A DNA stretch of 64,000 bases from Flavobacterium sp. ASV13 (GCF_000745775.1 NZ_JQJY01000004.1:558001-622000); one strand, 5' to 3'. Shown: positions 45,595-54,393, counted from the stretch's first letter. The notes: a model not told the origin generated them from the sequence alone. Translations and numbers: made by a program.

Positions 45595-45625
45595 TTTGCA
45601 GTTACTCAAAAGTGTAATAACTTTG
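45595..45625 (+). promoter_or_regulatory. Full promoter of lysA (-33 and -7)
   Basis: TTTG (45595-45598), a 19-base spacer and TAACTTTG (45618-45625) match the complete Bacteroidota promoter TTTG-N19-TANNTTTG. The start codon lies 17 bases after the box. Confidence 0.7.
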
Positions 45626-45642
45626 CCCAAAATGATTTAAAA

Positions 45643-46866
45643 ATGCAAGCAAAAGATTTACTGCAGTTAGCAGACCAATTTGGAAGTCCATTATATGTTT
45701 ATGATGCCGAAAAAATCCAATCTCAGTACAACAGGTTAACTAAAGCTTTCTCTAAGGTAGAAAACTTGAGAGTTAATTACGCCATGAAGGCATTGTCAAA
45801 CGTTGCGATTCTTCAGTTATTAAAGAACATGGGGTCTGGTTTAGATACTGTATCAATTCAGGAAGTTCAGTTAGGGCTTCATGCTGGCTATGAACCCGAA
45901 AGAATTTTCTTTACACCAAACGGAGTTTCTCTTGAAGAAATCGAAGAAGTTGCCGCAATGGGTGTACAAATCAATATCGACAATTTATCTATTTTAGAGC
46001 AATTCGGAACAAAACATCCACATATTCCGGTATGTATTCGTATCAATCCACACGTAATGGCGGGCGGAAACGCTAACATTTCTGTTGGACATATCGATAG
46101 TAAATTCGGAATTTCTGTTCACCAGATTCCGCATATCTTGCGAATTGTGGAGAACACAAAAATGAGCATTGTCGGCATTCACATGCACACAGGATCTGAT
46201 ATCTTAGATATCGAAGTATTCTTGTATGCTGCTGAAATCTTATTTGATACTGCTAAACATTTCAAAGACTTACAATTCTTAGATTTCGGAAGCGGATTCA
46301 AAGTACCTTACAAAAAAGACGATATCGAAACAGACATCGAAGAATTAGGTAAAAAATTATCAAAAAGATTCAACGCTTTCTGTACAGAATACGGAAGAGA
46401 TTTAACTTTGATTTTTGAACCAGGAAAATTCTTGGTGAGCGAAGCAGGTCATTTCTTAGTAAAAGTAAACGTAGTAAAACAAACAACATCAACAGTTTTC
46501 GCTGGAGTTGACAGTGGTTTCAACCACTTAATTCGTCCAATGTTGTACGGATCTTCACACCATATCGAAAACATCTCAAACCCAAAAGGAAAAGAGCGTT
46601 TTTACTCAGTTGTAGGATACATTTGCGAAACAGATACTTTTGCAAACAACCGCAGAATTCAAGAAATTACTGAAGGTGACATTTTATCTTTCAGAAATGC
46701 TGGAGCATATTGTTTCTCCATGTCTTCGAATTACAATTCAAGATACAAACCAGCCGAAGTTTTATGGATGAACGGTCAAGGAATCTTAATTCGCCAAGCT
46801 GAAACTTTTGAAGATTTACTTAAAAATCAAATTCCGTTGCCACAAGAAATTGCTGCAACAGTTTAA
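45643..46866 (+). CDS. lysA: Diaminopimelate decarboxylase
   Basis: A 407-residue PLP enzyme of fold type III that converts meso-diaminopimelate to lysine, the last step of lysine synthesis. The PLP lysine is K49 in NYAMKAL. Other motifs: LGLHAGYEPERIFFTPNG, VCIRINPHVMAGG, GIHMHTGSDI, FLDFGSGFKVPY, FEPGKFLVSEAGHFLVKV, and the substrate-binding CETDTF and AGAYCFSMSSNYNSR. Length and motif order fit LysA well, as opposed to carboxynorspermidine or arginine decarboxylases. Single gene with a strong promoter and terminator. Confidence 0.95.
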   Translation: MQAKDLLQLADQFGSPLYVYDAEKIQSQYNRLTKAFSKVENLRVNYAMKALSNVAILQLLKNMGSGLDTVSIQEVQLGLHAGYEPERIFFTPNGVSLEEIEEVAAMGVQINIDNLSILEQFGTKHPHIPVCIRINPHVMAGGNANISVGHIDSKFGISVHQIPHILRIVENTKMSIVGIHMHTGSDILDIEVFLYAAEILFDTAKHFKDLQFLDFGSGFKVPYKKDDIETDIEELGKKLSKRFNAFCTEYGRDLTLIFEPGKFLVSEAGHFLVKVNVVKQTTSTVFAGVDSGFNHLIRPMLYGSSHHIENISNPKGKERFYSVVGYICETDTFANNRRIQEITEGDILSFRNAGAYCFSMSSNYNSRYKPAEVLWMNGQGILIRQAETFEDLLKNQIPLPQEIAATV

Positions 46867-46892
46867 AATAAAAAAAAAGAGAATATCTATTT

Positions 46893-46925
46893 AATCCCGT
46901 TTCTTAATTGAGGCGGGATTTTTTT
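46893..46925 (+). terminator. Terminator of lysA
   Basis: AATCCCG (46893-46899) pairs with CGGGATT (46914-46920), followed by a T run. Confidence 0.8.
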
Positions 46926-46989
46926 GATTATAAAAAACATTTTCCTCAACAAATTTTTGAAAGTATTTTTTTTATCAAAAATTTTGTAA

Positions 46990-47097
46990 GACAAAAATAT
47001 TACTTTAGCTATAGCAAAAGAATTTAACCTATATGAAAATAAACTTCAAGATTTTTATATTGATGAGCATCTAATAGAAAAGTTAATTATAAAATAA
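46990..47097 (+). pseudogene. Possible tail of a lost gene upstream of the GHKL ATPase gene
   Basis: Between an in-frame TAA at 46987 and the stop at 47095-47097 there are 35 sense codons without a start codon. The translation (DKNITLAIAKEFNLYENKL, then QDFYIDEHLIEKLIIK) has a balanced, protein-like composition and ends eight bases before the next gene. It could be the remnant C-terminus of a gene partly deleted when this locus decayed. It could also be chance. Confidence 0.25.
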
Positions 47098-47104
47098 AAA
47101 ATAA

Positions 47105-48797
47105 ATGATAGAATTTCTAAAACCCAGTAATAGAGAAATTAGAAAAAGTATAAAAGATGTTGACGATAGCTACAATAATGATTGGGATATATTAGCAGAA
47201 TTATGTCAAAATTCTGTTGATGCAATACGAAAAAAAAAAGCCAGAAAAAGGAATTATCAAAATTGATATTAACTCATTATCTAAATCAATAAAAATTGAA
47301 GATAATGGTAGTGGTATAGATCCTGAAATGCTACCTATTTTATTAGCTCCGTTTTCCACAAATAAAGAAAATGACGAAGATAGTATTGGTGAAAAAGGTG
47401 TTGGATTAACTTTTGTTTTATTTTCATGTAACGATTTCAAAATAACTAGTGGAAATCAGAAAGGAACACTTGTCGGATGTATAAAAGATGCCAATAATTA
47501 GAAAAACAGCGTTTCTACTGACCCTATACATTTAATAACGGAATCTCCAGTTGAAAAAATACACGGAACAATCATTCAATTAAATGAAATTAGGGATTCT
47601 CCAATTTTTAATTTATCATTTGAGCAATTAAAATATGTCCTAAGAACAAAGACAGCACTAGGAAATACTAATTCAATTTGGAACGAAAAGGAGCCAGAAA
47701 TTGAAATTATCATAAAACATAAAGATCAAAATGGAAAAGAGATGGAAGAAATACTTCCTAACAAATTTTGGCTAGTTTATGAAAAATTAGATGAAAATTC
47801 AAAAATAGATTTAGATGAGTTTATCAAATTTGCTGAAGATGCAGATAGAACAGATTATGATAAAAGAAGAAAACTTAAAGATAAAATCATATATAAAAAA
47901 GGAAATTTTTCTCATAACGGAAGAATTATCAATTACATTACCTGTTTTGTACCTAAAAGAAAAGTTTGGAATGATTTATCAATAAACAATAATTTATGTG
48001 AAGAGGAAGATTTGAATAAAGATGAATGGCTTGATGAATTTCATTATGCAAAATTTTCTCAAGGAATATTTACATCTGTAAAAGGAATGCCAACAGGAAT
48101 CTCCCTTGAACATCCAAATACAGGATATGCAGGATATTGGTCAAATATTTTCATATTATTTGAAGACAGGCATCTAAAATTTGATATCGGAAGAAAATCA
48201 ATTCATGGTATGACAAGTAAAATTTACAAACATTACTCTCGTGAAATTTTCAATAATTATTTGAATTACATAACCAAATATGTGTCTGGCGAGATAACTT
48301 TAAATAGCGAATGGGATAAAGAAGAAATTTTTGCAGACATTGAAAAGTTGATTAATCTTAATAGTACAAAGAGTAAATTTATTAAAACACCAAAGGATCA
48401 AGAAGCAAGTGTTTCAGCAATTTTTTATGAATGTATCGGAAATGGATTAATTAAAGACATTGAACCATACGTTTCTGGGTATAGAAATAAATATGATTTA
48501 TATGCAAAATGGGGAAATAAAAAAATTGTATTTGAAATTAAATCTAAGTTAAAAAATATATTGAAAGATTTTAATGATGAACAAAAACTTTTTGACGAGA
48601 TAGATTGTGTAGTATGTTGGAATGTTTCTGAAGAAGATGATCAAGCTATGAGTAATAGAGGAATTAATTTAGAACAAATTACTACTTCAAGTTTATCTGA
48701 AAACAATAAGATCATTCCAAACTCAACACATATTTTAATTTTATCTGGATTTGTAAAACCAATTTACGTCATAGATCTAAAAAAAGTTTTAGAATAA
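47105..48797 (+). pseudogene. Broken GHKL-ATPase / PD-(D/E)XK nuclease protein gene
   Basis: Joined across two lesions, this locus encodes a protein of about 563 residues. The N-terminal GHKL (HSP90/MutL-type) ATPase has the N-box AELCQNSVDAI (E..N..D), the G1 box IEDNGSGIDP and the G2 box GEKGVGL. The C-terminus has the nuclease signature YDLYAK...VFEIKSK: Asp codon at 48495, Glu at 48534, Lys at 48540, spacing D-x12-ExK. Lesion 1 is one extra A in an A10 run (47230-47239), which shifts the frame after about 42 codons. Lesion 2 is TAG at 47499-47501 in the downstream frame, possibly from TGG. From 47742 on the frame is intact (351 codons). The architecture resembles single-gene anti-phage or restriction proteins. 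No partner gene, transposase or integrase is adjacent. Confidence 0.72.
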
Positions 48798-48936
48798 TTA
48801 CAACTGAAATTATCCTTTAGACTTTAACGTCCCGCTCGTGAACAAAAACTGAGAAAATAAAGAACACAAATACTTTATAGCCACGATCGAGACGCTCGCT
48901 CTAGCATAAAAAGAACACAAAGTTTTTTATAAATTG

Positions 48937-48956
48937 CCTCCAGTTTTAACTGGAGG
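48937..48956. repeat. 20-bp palindrome between the nuclease pseudogene and the MFS gene
   Basis: CCTCCAGTT-TT-AACTGGAGG is a perfect stem with a two-base loop. The surrounding 48798-48930 stretch holds only short G/C-rich words such as GACGCTCGCTC and no ORF. Confidence 0.6.
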
Positions 48957-48968
48957 AATATGTAAAGA

Positions 48969-49014
48969 TTAAAAAAGGCTTTAGCCAAATTACCTACAAT
49001 TTGGCTAAAGCCTT
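48969..49014 (-). terminator. Terminator of the Fsr-type MFS gene
   Basis: AAGGCTTTAGCCAAATT (48975-48991) and AATTTGGCTAAAGCCTT (48998-49014) form a perfect 17-bp stem; read on the minus strand it ends in a T run. Confidence 0.8.
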
Positions 49015-49058
49015 AAACTCTTTTATCATTTTCTCATCCTGCTAAAGCTGGGACGCAA

Positions 49059-50267
49059 TTAAATTTTCTTCCTCCCCTCAATATTCGGCAAGAACCCAGT
49101 AATAATCCCAATCAAAGGCAGAAACGCACAAATTTTAAAAACATATTCTATACTTGTTGCATCGGCTATTTTTCCTAGAACTGCTGAACCTAAACCTCCC
49201 ATTCCGAAGGCAAATCCGAAGAAAAGACCGGCTACTAAACCCACTTTTCCTGGCAATAATTCGGTTGCGTAAACCAGAATTGCAGAGAAAGCAGAAGAAA
49301 GAATCAATCCGATGATTACAGATAAAGTTCCGACCCAAAATAAATCTACATAAGGCAACATCAGTGTAAATGGCGCAACTCCAAGAATTGAAACCCAGAT
49401 TACATATTTTCTTCCAATTCGGTCACCAATTGGTCCTCCAATCAAAGTTCCCGCTGCGACAGCTCCAGAAAACAAAAACAAATAAACTTGTGATTGCTGA
49501 ATCGAAATATGGAATTTATCAATTAAAAAGAACGTATAATAACTCGTAATACTGCTCATATAAAAGTATTTAGAAAAAATCAAAACCAATAAGATGATCA
49601 ACGAAGCAATAACTCTGTTTTTAGATAAATGATGGGTTTCGATTTTATGTGCGGCTTTATTGGCATTTCTTTCAGATAAATGTTCCGTGTACCAAAGCGC
49701 GATTTTGTACAAAGCAAAAATTCCGACTAAAGCGATAATACAAAACCATGCGACATAACTTTGCCCGTGCGGAATGATAATAAAAGCAGCTAATAAAGGT
49801 CCGATTGCACTTCCGGCATTTCCTCCCAATTGAAAAATAGATTGCGCCAATCCTTTTTTTCCGCCCGAAGCCAAATGTGCAACTCTCGAAGATTCTGGAT
49901 GAAAAATCGAAGACCCAATTCCGATTAAACTTACTGATAACAATAGAAAAGTAAAACTTGAAGCAATCGAAACCAGAAACAATCCGGTCATAGTGAAACA
50001 CATTCCAATAATAAGCGAATAGGGTTTTGAATTCTTATCGGTATACATTCCCACAAACGGCTGTAAAATTGAAGCGACGATTTGATAGGTAAAAGTGATA
50101 ATTCCGATTTGAGTAAAACTCAGTCCGAAATTTTCTTTAATAAGCGGATAAATTGACGGAACTACAGCTTGTAAAAGGTCATTAATTAAATGTGAAAAGC
50201 TGATTATAAAAAGTATTGAATACGTTGTTTTTTTAATTACTTCTGGTTGTACTTTAACGGTTTCCAT
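49059..50267 (-). CDS. fsr: MFS transporter, fosmidomycin-resistance (Fsr) family
   Basis: A 402-residue inner-membrane exporter with 12 predicted helices. The start IISFSHLINDLLQAVVPSIYPLIKE is the Fsr family signature, followed by FGLSFTQIGIITFTYQIVASILQP and SSIFHPESSRVAHLASGG. E. coli Fsr confers resistance to fosmidomycin when overproduced. Proton-driven efflux of a small acidic compound is likely; the natural substrate is unknown. The divergent AraC-type gene 100 bases away is its probable regulator. Confidence 0.9.
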   Translation of the reverse strand: METVKVQPEVIKKTTYSILFIISFSHLINDLLQAVVPSIYPLIKENFGLSFTQIGIITFTYQIVASILQPFVGMYTDKNSKPYSLIIGMCFTMTGLFLVSIASSFTFLLLSVSLIGIGSSIFHPESSRVAHLASGGKKGLAQSIFQLGGNAGSAIGPLLAAFIIIPHGQSYVAWFCIIALVGIFALYKIALWYTEHLSERNANKAAHKIETHHLSKNRVIASLIILLVLIFSKYFYMSSITSYYTFFLIDKFHISIQQSQVYLFLFSGAVAAGTLIGGPIGDRIGRKYVIWVSILGVAPFTLMLPYVDLFWVGTLSVIIGLILSSAFSAILVYATELLPGKVGLVAGLFFGFAFGMGGLGSAVLGKIADATSIEYVFKICAFLPLIGIITGFLPNIEGRKKI

Positions 50268-50355
50268 GAGTTGTTTTTAGGTTAATCTTCATTTTAAAAA
50301 TAACAGCTGTATTATTTTTTTACAAAATTGAAATAATTTACAATGTCAAAATTGC

Positions 50356-50363
50356 TATATTTG
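50356..50363 (+). promoter_or_regulatory. Promoter -7 element adjoining the AraC start codon
   Basis: TATATTTG (TANNTTTG) ends four bases before the ATG at 50368. The transcript would start within the first codons, so it is either leaderless or starts translation at the ATG at 50395 (MAQDYGYQVD). Confidence 0.45.
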
Positions 50364-50367
50364 GACA

Positions 50368-51186
50368 ATGAATAATCAGATTCGGACATATCGAATGGCA
50401 CAGGATTATGGATACCAAGTTGATCCATCGATACCTGTTATAGGTTATACCGAAACGGTAAACAATGAAATGTGTATTTCGCATTCGCATCCCAGAGCGC
50501 AACTTATTTATGCTACGCGCGGTGTAATGCATGTTGTGGTTGGTAATCATATTTGGGTGGTGAACCCGTTGCAGGGATTGTGGCTTCCGAGCGGTGTTGA
50601 ACATCAGGTTACTTTTCAGAAAGACGTTAATTATTACAGCGTTTTTATCGATCCATCTGCAACTAAGGGATTGCCAACAAACAGTTTTTCTTTTGATATC
50701 CCGATGTTTTTGAAACAGCTGGTTTTCAAAATTATTTCTTTTGGAACAAACGGAAATCTAACCGATTCGCAATTAAGAATCATTGCTGTTTTTCTGGACG
50801 AACTTGCACAGATTGTACCAAGTGCCACTTTTTTACCAACCACAAATAATGAAAGACTGCAAAAAGTTGTCGAACTTTTAATGAGTGACGTCGCGAGTAA
50901 AAACACCATTGATCATTATGCTGAACTTTCGTTTATGAGTAGCCGAACTTTATCGCGTTTATTCATAAAAGAATTGGGAATGAATTTCAGCGATTGGCGG
51001 ACTCGCCTAAAATTACTTGAAGCTATAAAAAGATTGGGCGAAAAACAATCCATAAAAGAAATCGCGCTAGATTTAGGTTATGAAACAGCCAGCGCTTTCA
51101 TTTTTATGTTCAAAAAGCATTTAGGAAAAACGCCTTCTAATTATATTTTAGAAGATGAAAATGATTCGGATAAAATATCGGCTTAA
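50368..51186 (+). CDS. AraC-family transcriptional regulator with cupin sensor domain
   Basis: A 272-residue regulator. The N-terminal cupin (about 25-115) contains MCISHSHPRAQLIYATRGVMHV and GLWLPSGVEHQVTF. The C-terminal pair of helix-turn-helix motifs (about 170-262) contains DHYAELSFMSSRTLSRLFIKELG and IKEIALDLGYETASAFIFMFKKHLGKTPSNY. It is the type often found divergent from MFS exporters; the neighbour here is the Fsr-type exporter, which it probably controls in response to an unknown ligand. The exact start is uncertain (50368 or 50395) because of the close promoter box. Confidence 0.9.
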   Translation: MNNQIRTYRMAQDYGYQVDPSIPVIGYTETVNNEMCISHSHPRAQLIYATRGVMHVVVGNHIWVVNPLQGLWLPSGVEHQVTFQKDVNYYSVFIDPSATKGLPTNSFSFDIPMFLKQLVFKIISFGTNGNLTDSQLRIIAVFLDELAQIVPSATFLPTTNNERLQKVVELLMSDVASKNTIDHYAELSFMSSRTLSRLFIKELGMNFSDWRTRLKLLEAIKRLGEKQSIKEIALDLGYETASAFIFMFKKHLGKTPSNYILEDENDSDKISA

Positions 51187-51268
51187 AGCATACATATTTA
51201 AAACAACTTTGCTAAAAATAACCGCTCACTCACATAACTTTAAAATAGGAATAAAAACAAATTAAAAA

Positions 51269-51628
51269 ATGGATATAATAGGCAACAGATTAATGGCTAG
51301 CACAATTGAAGAAGTCATAGAAAATCCGCAAAAACAAACCATAACTTTTAATTTAATGTTTCCGTATGATTTTGGAAATAACTTGTTTGAAGAAAGATAT
51401 TTGAAGTTTAATAAAGTTGTTTTTTATCAGGTCGAAGAAATAATCATCCCTTTAGGTCGAATTCCACAAATATGGAATATAAATGATCTGGGGCAATTCT
51501 CCAGAGTAGTAGAAACTCCGCCAGATAACATTAAAGTAGAATTTATAAGACAGAAATTTGAAATTAATACAAATGTTGGAAAAAGAATTATTGAATTTTC
51601 TGATTATGAGTTTGAAGATAAAAAATAA
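51269..51628 (+). CDS. Hypothetical protein, 119 residues
   Basis: I do not recognise this protein. It has no signal peptide or membrane helix. It starts MDIIGNRLMASTIEEVIENPQ, and the middle is beta-rich (KQTITFNLMFPYDFGNN, then YLKFNKVVFYQVEEIIIPLGRIP). The composition and codon use resemble its neighbours. The alternating hydrophobic pattern suggests a small all-beta domain. It is followed 76 bases later by an exported protein gene on the same strand. Confidence 0.6.
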   Translation: MDIIGNRLMASTIEEVIENPQKQTITFNLMFPYDFGNNLFEERYLKFNKVVFYQVEEIIIPLGRIPQIWNINDLGQFSRVVETPPDNIKVEFIRQKFEINTNVGKRIIEFSDYEFEDKK

Positions 51629-51704
51629 TATTTTTATCTATATCAAATTAAAGTTTAATTCTTTAAAAAACTATTTTAGCTTACCAAATCAAAACCCCAA
51701 AACT

Positions 51705-52154
51705 ATGAAAATTACGATTTCTCTGTCAGCTTTATTTCTATTGCTTTCAACCAATTTATTCAGCCAAACTATTGCGGATTTAAAGTTAAAACCAAAAGAA
51801 ATTCCAAAAGCTTATACTTTTAACGACGGCAATATTTGTATTACGCCTCAAGCCTGCACTTTTTACAACGACATTGAAACCTACAGCAATATTGTTGGAA
51901 CAGTAAAAAGCAAAGCGATTCAGAATTTTAGAAGCAAAGGCGATCGTGGCTCTATTATGTATTTTGAATTTGATCACGTTTTCAAGGGCGATCGATTTCT
52001 GCAAGGATTACTTTGGGGAAAAGACGGTCAGCCAACAGACGAACATCCTGAAGAATATCTTGTAAAAGGAAAATTTCTAATCATTTGGAGTTTCCGCCCG
52101 GATAGTCTTTTAAAGGAAAAATCAGAAGAAAAAATAGAAAAACTGTTGCCGTAA
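51705..52154 (+). CDS. Exported hypothetical protein
   Basis: Starting at the ATG at 51705 gives 149 residues with a signal peptide (MKITISLSALFLLLSTNLFSQ); the open frame to 51558 only adds sequence before the signal and overlaps the previous gene. The mature part contains two cysteines close together (NICITPQACTFYND), which could form a disulfide, and a beta-rich stretch VGTVKSKAIQNFRSKGDRGS followed by IMYFEFDHVF. The family is unknown to me. Confidence 0.65.
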   Translation: MKITISLSALFLLLSTNLFSQTIADLKLKPKEIPKAYTFNDGNICITPQACTFYNDIETYSNIVGTVKSKAIQNFRSKGDRGSIMYFEFDHVFKGDRFLQGLLWGKDGQPTDEHPEEYLVKGKFLIIWSFRPDSLLKEKSEEKIEKLLP

Positions 52155-52190
52155 AACATCGAAAAACATTTAAAGAGTAAATTAACTTCA

Positions 52191-52220
52191 TTTAGAATTC
52201 ATCTTTTCGAATTACTTTTG
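52191..52220 (+). promoter_or_regulatory. Promoter of the small membrane-protein gene
   Basis: TTTA (52191-52194), an 18-base spacer and TACTTTTG (52213-52220) approximate TTTG-N19-TANNTTTG, 32 bases before the start codon. Confidence 0.45.
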
Positions 52221-52252
52221 CAAGTGCAAAACTTCATCTTAAATAATAAAAA

Positions 52253-52618
52253 ATGAAACCACAAATACGAATTCTTTCTTATTCAATACTTTTCTTTTTA
52301 TATCTAATTTCTACACCGATTATTTTAAAGATTGGCGAAAAATTAAAAACTGATCCTTTTGTAACTTTAGGATTCGGTTATGCGGTCTTCAATATTATTT
52401 ATGCTTTTATAGCTTTAAAATGGAAACCTTTATTGAATGTAATCTACGCTGTGGCGATTGCATCATTGGCGTTATTCCTGGCTTTGAAGTTTACAAATTT
52501 GCATTTGCTTTTCAAATACGATCCGTATCAGGTTAAAACGGCTATACTTGCTAATGCTGTTTTTGCTATTATTTTTTGGGAAATTGTTTATCAGGTGAAA
52601 ATTAGAATGAGAAAATAA
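52253..52618 (+). CDS. Four-helix membrane protein, unknown function
   Basis: A 121-residue protein with four hydrophobic segments (about 6-25, 36-53, 58-78 and 95-113). Short charged loops give a positive-inside pattern (KIRMRK at the C-terminus). I cannot place it in a family with certainty. It is an inner-membrane protein with its own promoter and no obvious partner. Confidence 0.65.
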   Translation: MKPQIRILSYSILFFLYLISTPIILKIGEKLKTDPFVTLGFGYAVFNIIYAFIALKWKPLLNVIYAVAIASLALFLALKFTNLHLLFKYDPYQVKTAILANAVFAIIFWEIVYQVKIRMRK

Positions 52619-52689
52619 TTTTTTTCAATTCGCTCTAGCTTCACTTTTTTATATTTTTTAAAATCCACTTTCCACGAAAAAAGTAAATA

Positions 52690-53307
52690 ATGAAACTAAA
52701 ATCGTTCTTAATATTGCTAATCCTGTTTCAATTTTCATGCAAAGACAAAAAGGAAAAGCAAGTTGAAACATGGAATAAACGAGTTCAGGAATTCAAAATT
52801 CAAACAAAAAAAAGTAGTGTTTTTGATTTTCAAAAGTTTATAATCTCAAAAGGGAAAATTGGAGAAATAAAAATAGGAATGCTTATTAGTGATGCTGAAA
52901 AATTCTTAAACCAATTGACTAAAACAAAAGCTGAAGCTTACGATTTTGGTTTTGACGGAGGCGGATTTACCTATATTTATTCTTTAAAAAACCAACCTGT
53001 TATAGCATTAATTCCGAAAAGAGATTCGGATGAAATTTTAGCAATCGCTGCTTTAAGCAAAAACCTAAAAATGAACAACGGTTTGCATCCAGAATCTACT
53101 ATTGCTGAAATACAACAAAAATATCCGGATATTAAAGTTAATCAAGATATAATGATGGATTGGGAATTTATACAAGATCAAAAAAACAATCTGCAATTTA
53201 TTTTTATGACCAATGAAAATAACCAAATTGGAGAATACTCTGAACTCGAAATACCTTCAGAACCAAAAAGAATCGATATAAAAACGGATTGGATTGAAAT
53301 CAGATAA
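52690..53307 (+). CDS. Hypothetical lipoprotein
   Basis: A 205-residue predicted lipoprotein: signal MKLKSFLILLILFQFSC with the lipidated cysteine at residue 17, then a lysine-rich linker (KDKKEKQVE). The mature part holds GKIGEIKIGMLISDAEKFLN, a GMxxxE/D pattern that faintly resembles SmpA-like domains, and GFDGGGFTYIYSLKNQP. Function unknown. Confidence 0.65.
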   Translation: MKLKSFLILLILFQFSCKDKKEKQVETWNKRVQEFKIQTKKSSVFDFQKFIISKGKIGEIKIGMLISDAEKFLNQLTKTKAEAYDFGFDGGGFTYIYSLKNQPVIALIPKRDSDEILAIAALSKNLKMNNGLHPESTIAEIQQKYPDIKVNQDIMMDWEFIQDQKNNLQFIFMTNENNQIGEYSELEIPSEPKRIDIKTDWIEIR

Positions 53308-53430
53308 AAATCTGCCCATTTAAAATACATACTGCAATTCAGAGCACAAATCTACCTTGGCAACAGAATTTTATAAACGTAATTTCTTAAATTAGCTTAT
53401 AAACATTTGTAACGAAAATTTTATTTGGCT

Positions 53431-53898
53431 ATGAAAAATACTTCAGAAATTGCAAATCGGTTCAGAGAGATTATTTTAAATGGAACCTGGGTTGCCAACA
53501 CTAATTATAAAGATCAACTCGAAAATCTGGATTGGAAAATTGCCGTTGCTCCGCTTCAAAACTTAAATACCATTGCAATTCTAGCGCAGCATATTCATTA
53601 CTACATTAGCGGAATAAATCAGGTTTTTAAAGGCGGAACTTTGGATATAAAAGACAAATTCAGTTTTGACTTTCCTCCTATTCAATCTCAACAGGAATGG
53701 GAAATCTTTCTAAATAAATTTTGGGATGCAGCTGAAGAATTTGCTTCTTTGGTGGAAGAAATGCCTGATGAAAAACTAGACGAAGGTTTTGTTGATGTAA
53801 AATACGGCACTTACAGAAAAAATATTGATTGTATGATTGAGCACAGTTATTATCATCTAGGACAAATTGTTTTGATTAAAAAGCTATTATCAAACTAA
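53431..53898 (+). CDS. DinB-superfamily protein
   Basis: A 155-residue four-helix-bundle protein starting at the ATG at 53431; an in-frame TTG two codons upstream is less likely. Histidines expected at the metal site are in ILAQHIHYYISGI and IEHSYYHLGQIVLIKKLL, the latter shared in form with the DinB protein at 24973 (HLGQI). Activity unknown; relatives are metal-dependent thiol transferases. Single gene. Confidence 0.82.
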   Translation: MKNTSEIANRFREIILNGTWVANTNYKDQLENLDWKIAVAPLQNLNTIAILAQHIHYYISGINQVFKGGTLDIKDKFSFDFPPIQSQQEWEIFLNKFWDAAEEFASLVEEMPDEKLDEGFVDVKYGTYRKNIDCMIEHSYYHLGQIVLIKKLLSN

Positions 53899-53979
53899 AA
53901 AAATAAAGACTTAACTTTTAATTTTCTTTCAAATCAACAGAAAACCTTAATTTTAAAATTCAACTTTAAAACTTTAGTT

Positions 53980-54345
53980 ATGAGAAAAATATTTTTAGCA
54001 TTTGTATTTTTAATCGGATTATCTGCAACGGCTCAAACTTCTAAAGAATTAATTGGAAAATGGCAATTAGTAAAATGGACGAAAAACGGTAAAGAAAAAG
54101 ATATTCAAAAACGCTTTAAAACAGATCAGGTTTTTCAGATTTTTAGAGAAAATGGCGATTTCGAAAGTGTAATTGGCGATGAATCTCATAAAGCAAAATG
54201 GAAATTATCAAGCGACAATTCTCAGTTGACGATCGTTTCTGTTATTTTGCCGGTTGTTTTTAAGATTAATTCTTTTGACAGCGAAAAACGCAGTATCTCA
54301 AATCCTGAAGTGGGTACTTTTGAGTATAAAAAAGTAAGTGACTAA
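53980..54345 (+). CDS. Exported lipocalin-like protein
   Basis: A 121-residue secreted protein. The signal peptide (MRKIFLAFVFLIGLSATAQ) is followed by LIGKWQLVKWTKNGKEKD, the start of the lipocalin_4/5-like domain common in Flavobacterium. FRENGDFESVIGDES and KAKWKLSSDNSQLTIV make the repeated strand pairs. It probably binds a small hydrophobic ligand in the periplasm or outer membrane; no ligand is known. Confidence 0.78.
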   Translation: MRKIFLAFVFLIGLSATAQTSKELIGKWQLVKWTKNGKEKDIQKRFKTDQVFQIFRENGDFESVIGDESHKAKWKLSSDNSQLTIVSVILPVVFKINSFDSEKRSISNPEVGTFEYKKVSD

Positions 54346-54393
54346 ATCACGATTGTTTTCTTAATTACTCGAAAAAAAACAAAACTTCTCATC

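Noticed and set aside
45455..45640. 61-codon ORF before lysA
   Set aside because: It begins in the dispersed 16-mer and covers the complete lysA promoter (TTTG-N19-TAACTTTG).
51558..51704. 49-codon N-terminal extension of the exported protein at 51705
   Set aside because: It overlaps the preceding gene in another frame and would bury a perfect signal peptide inside the protein.
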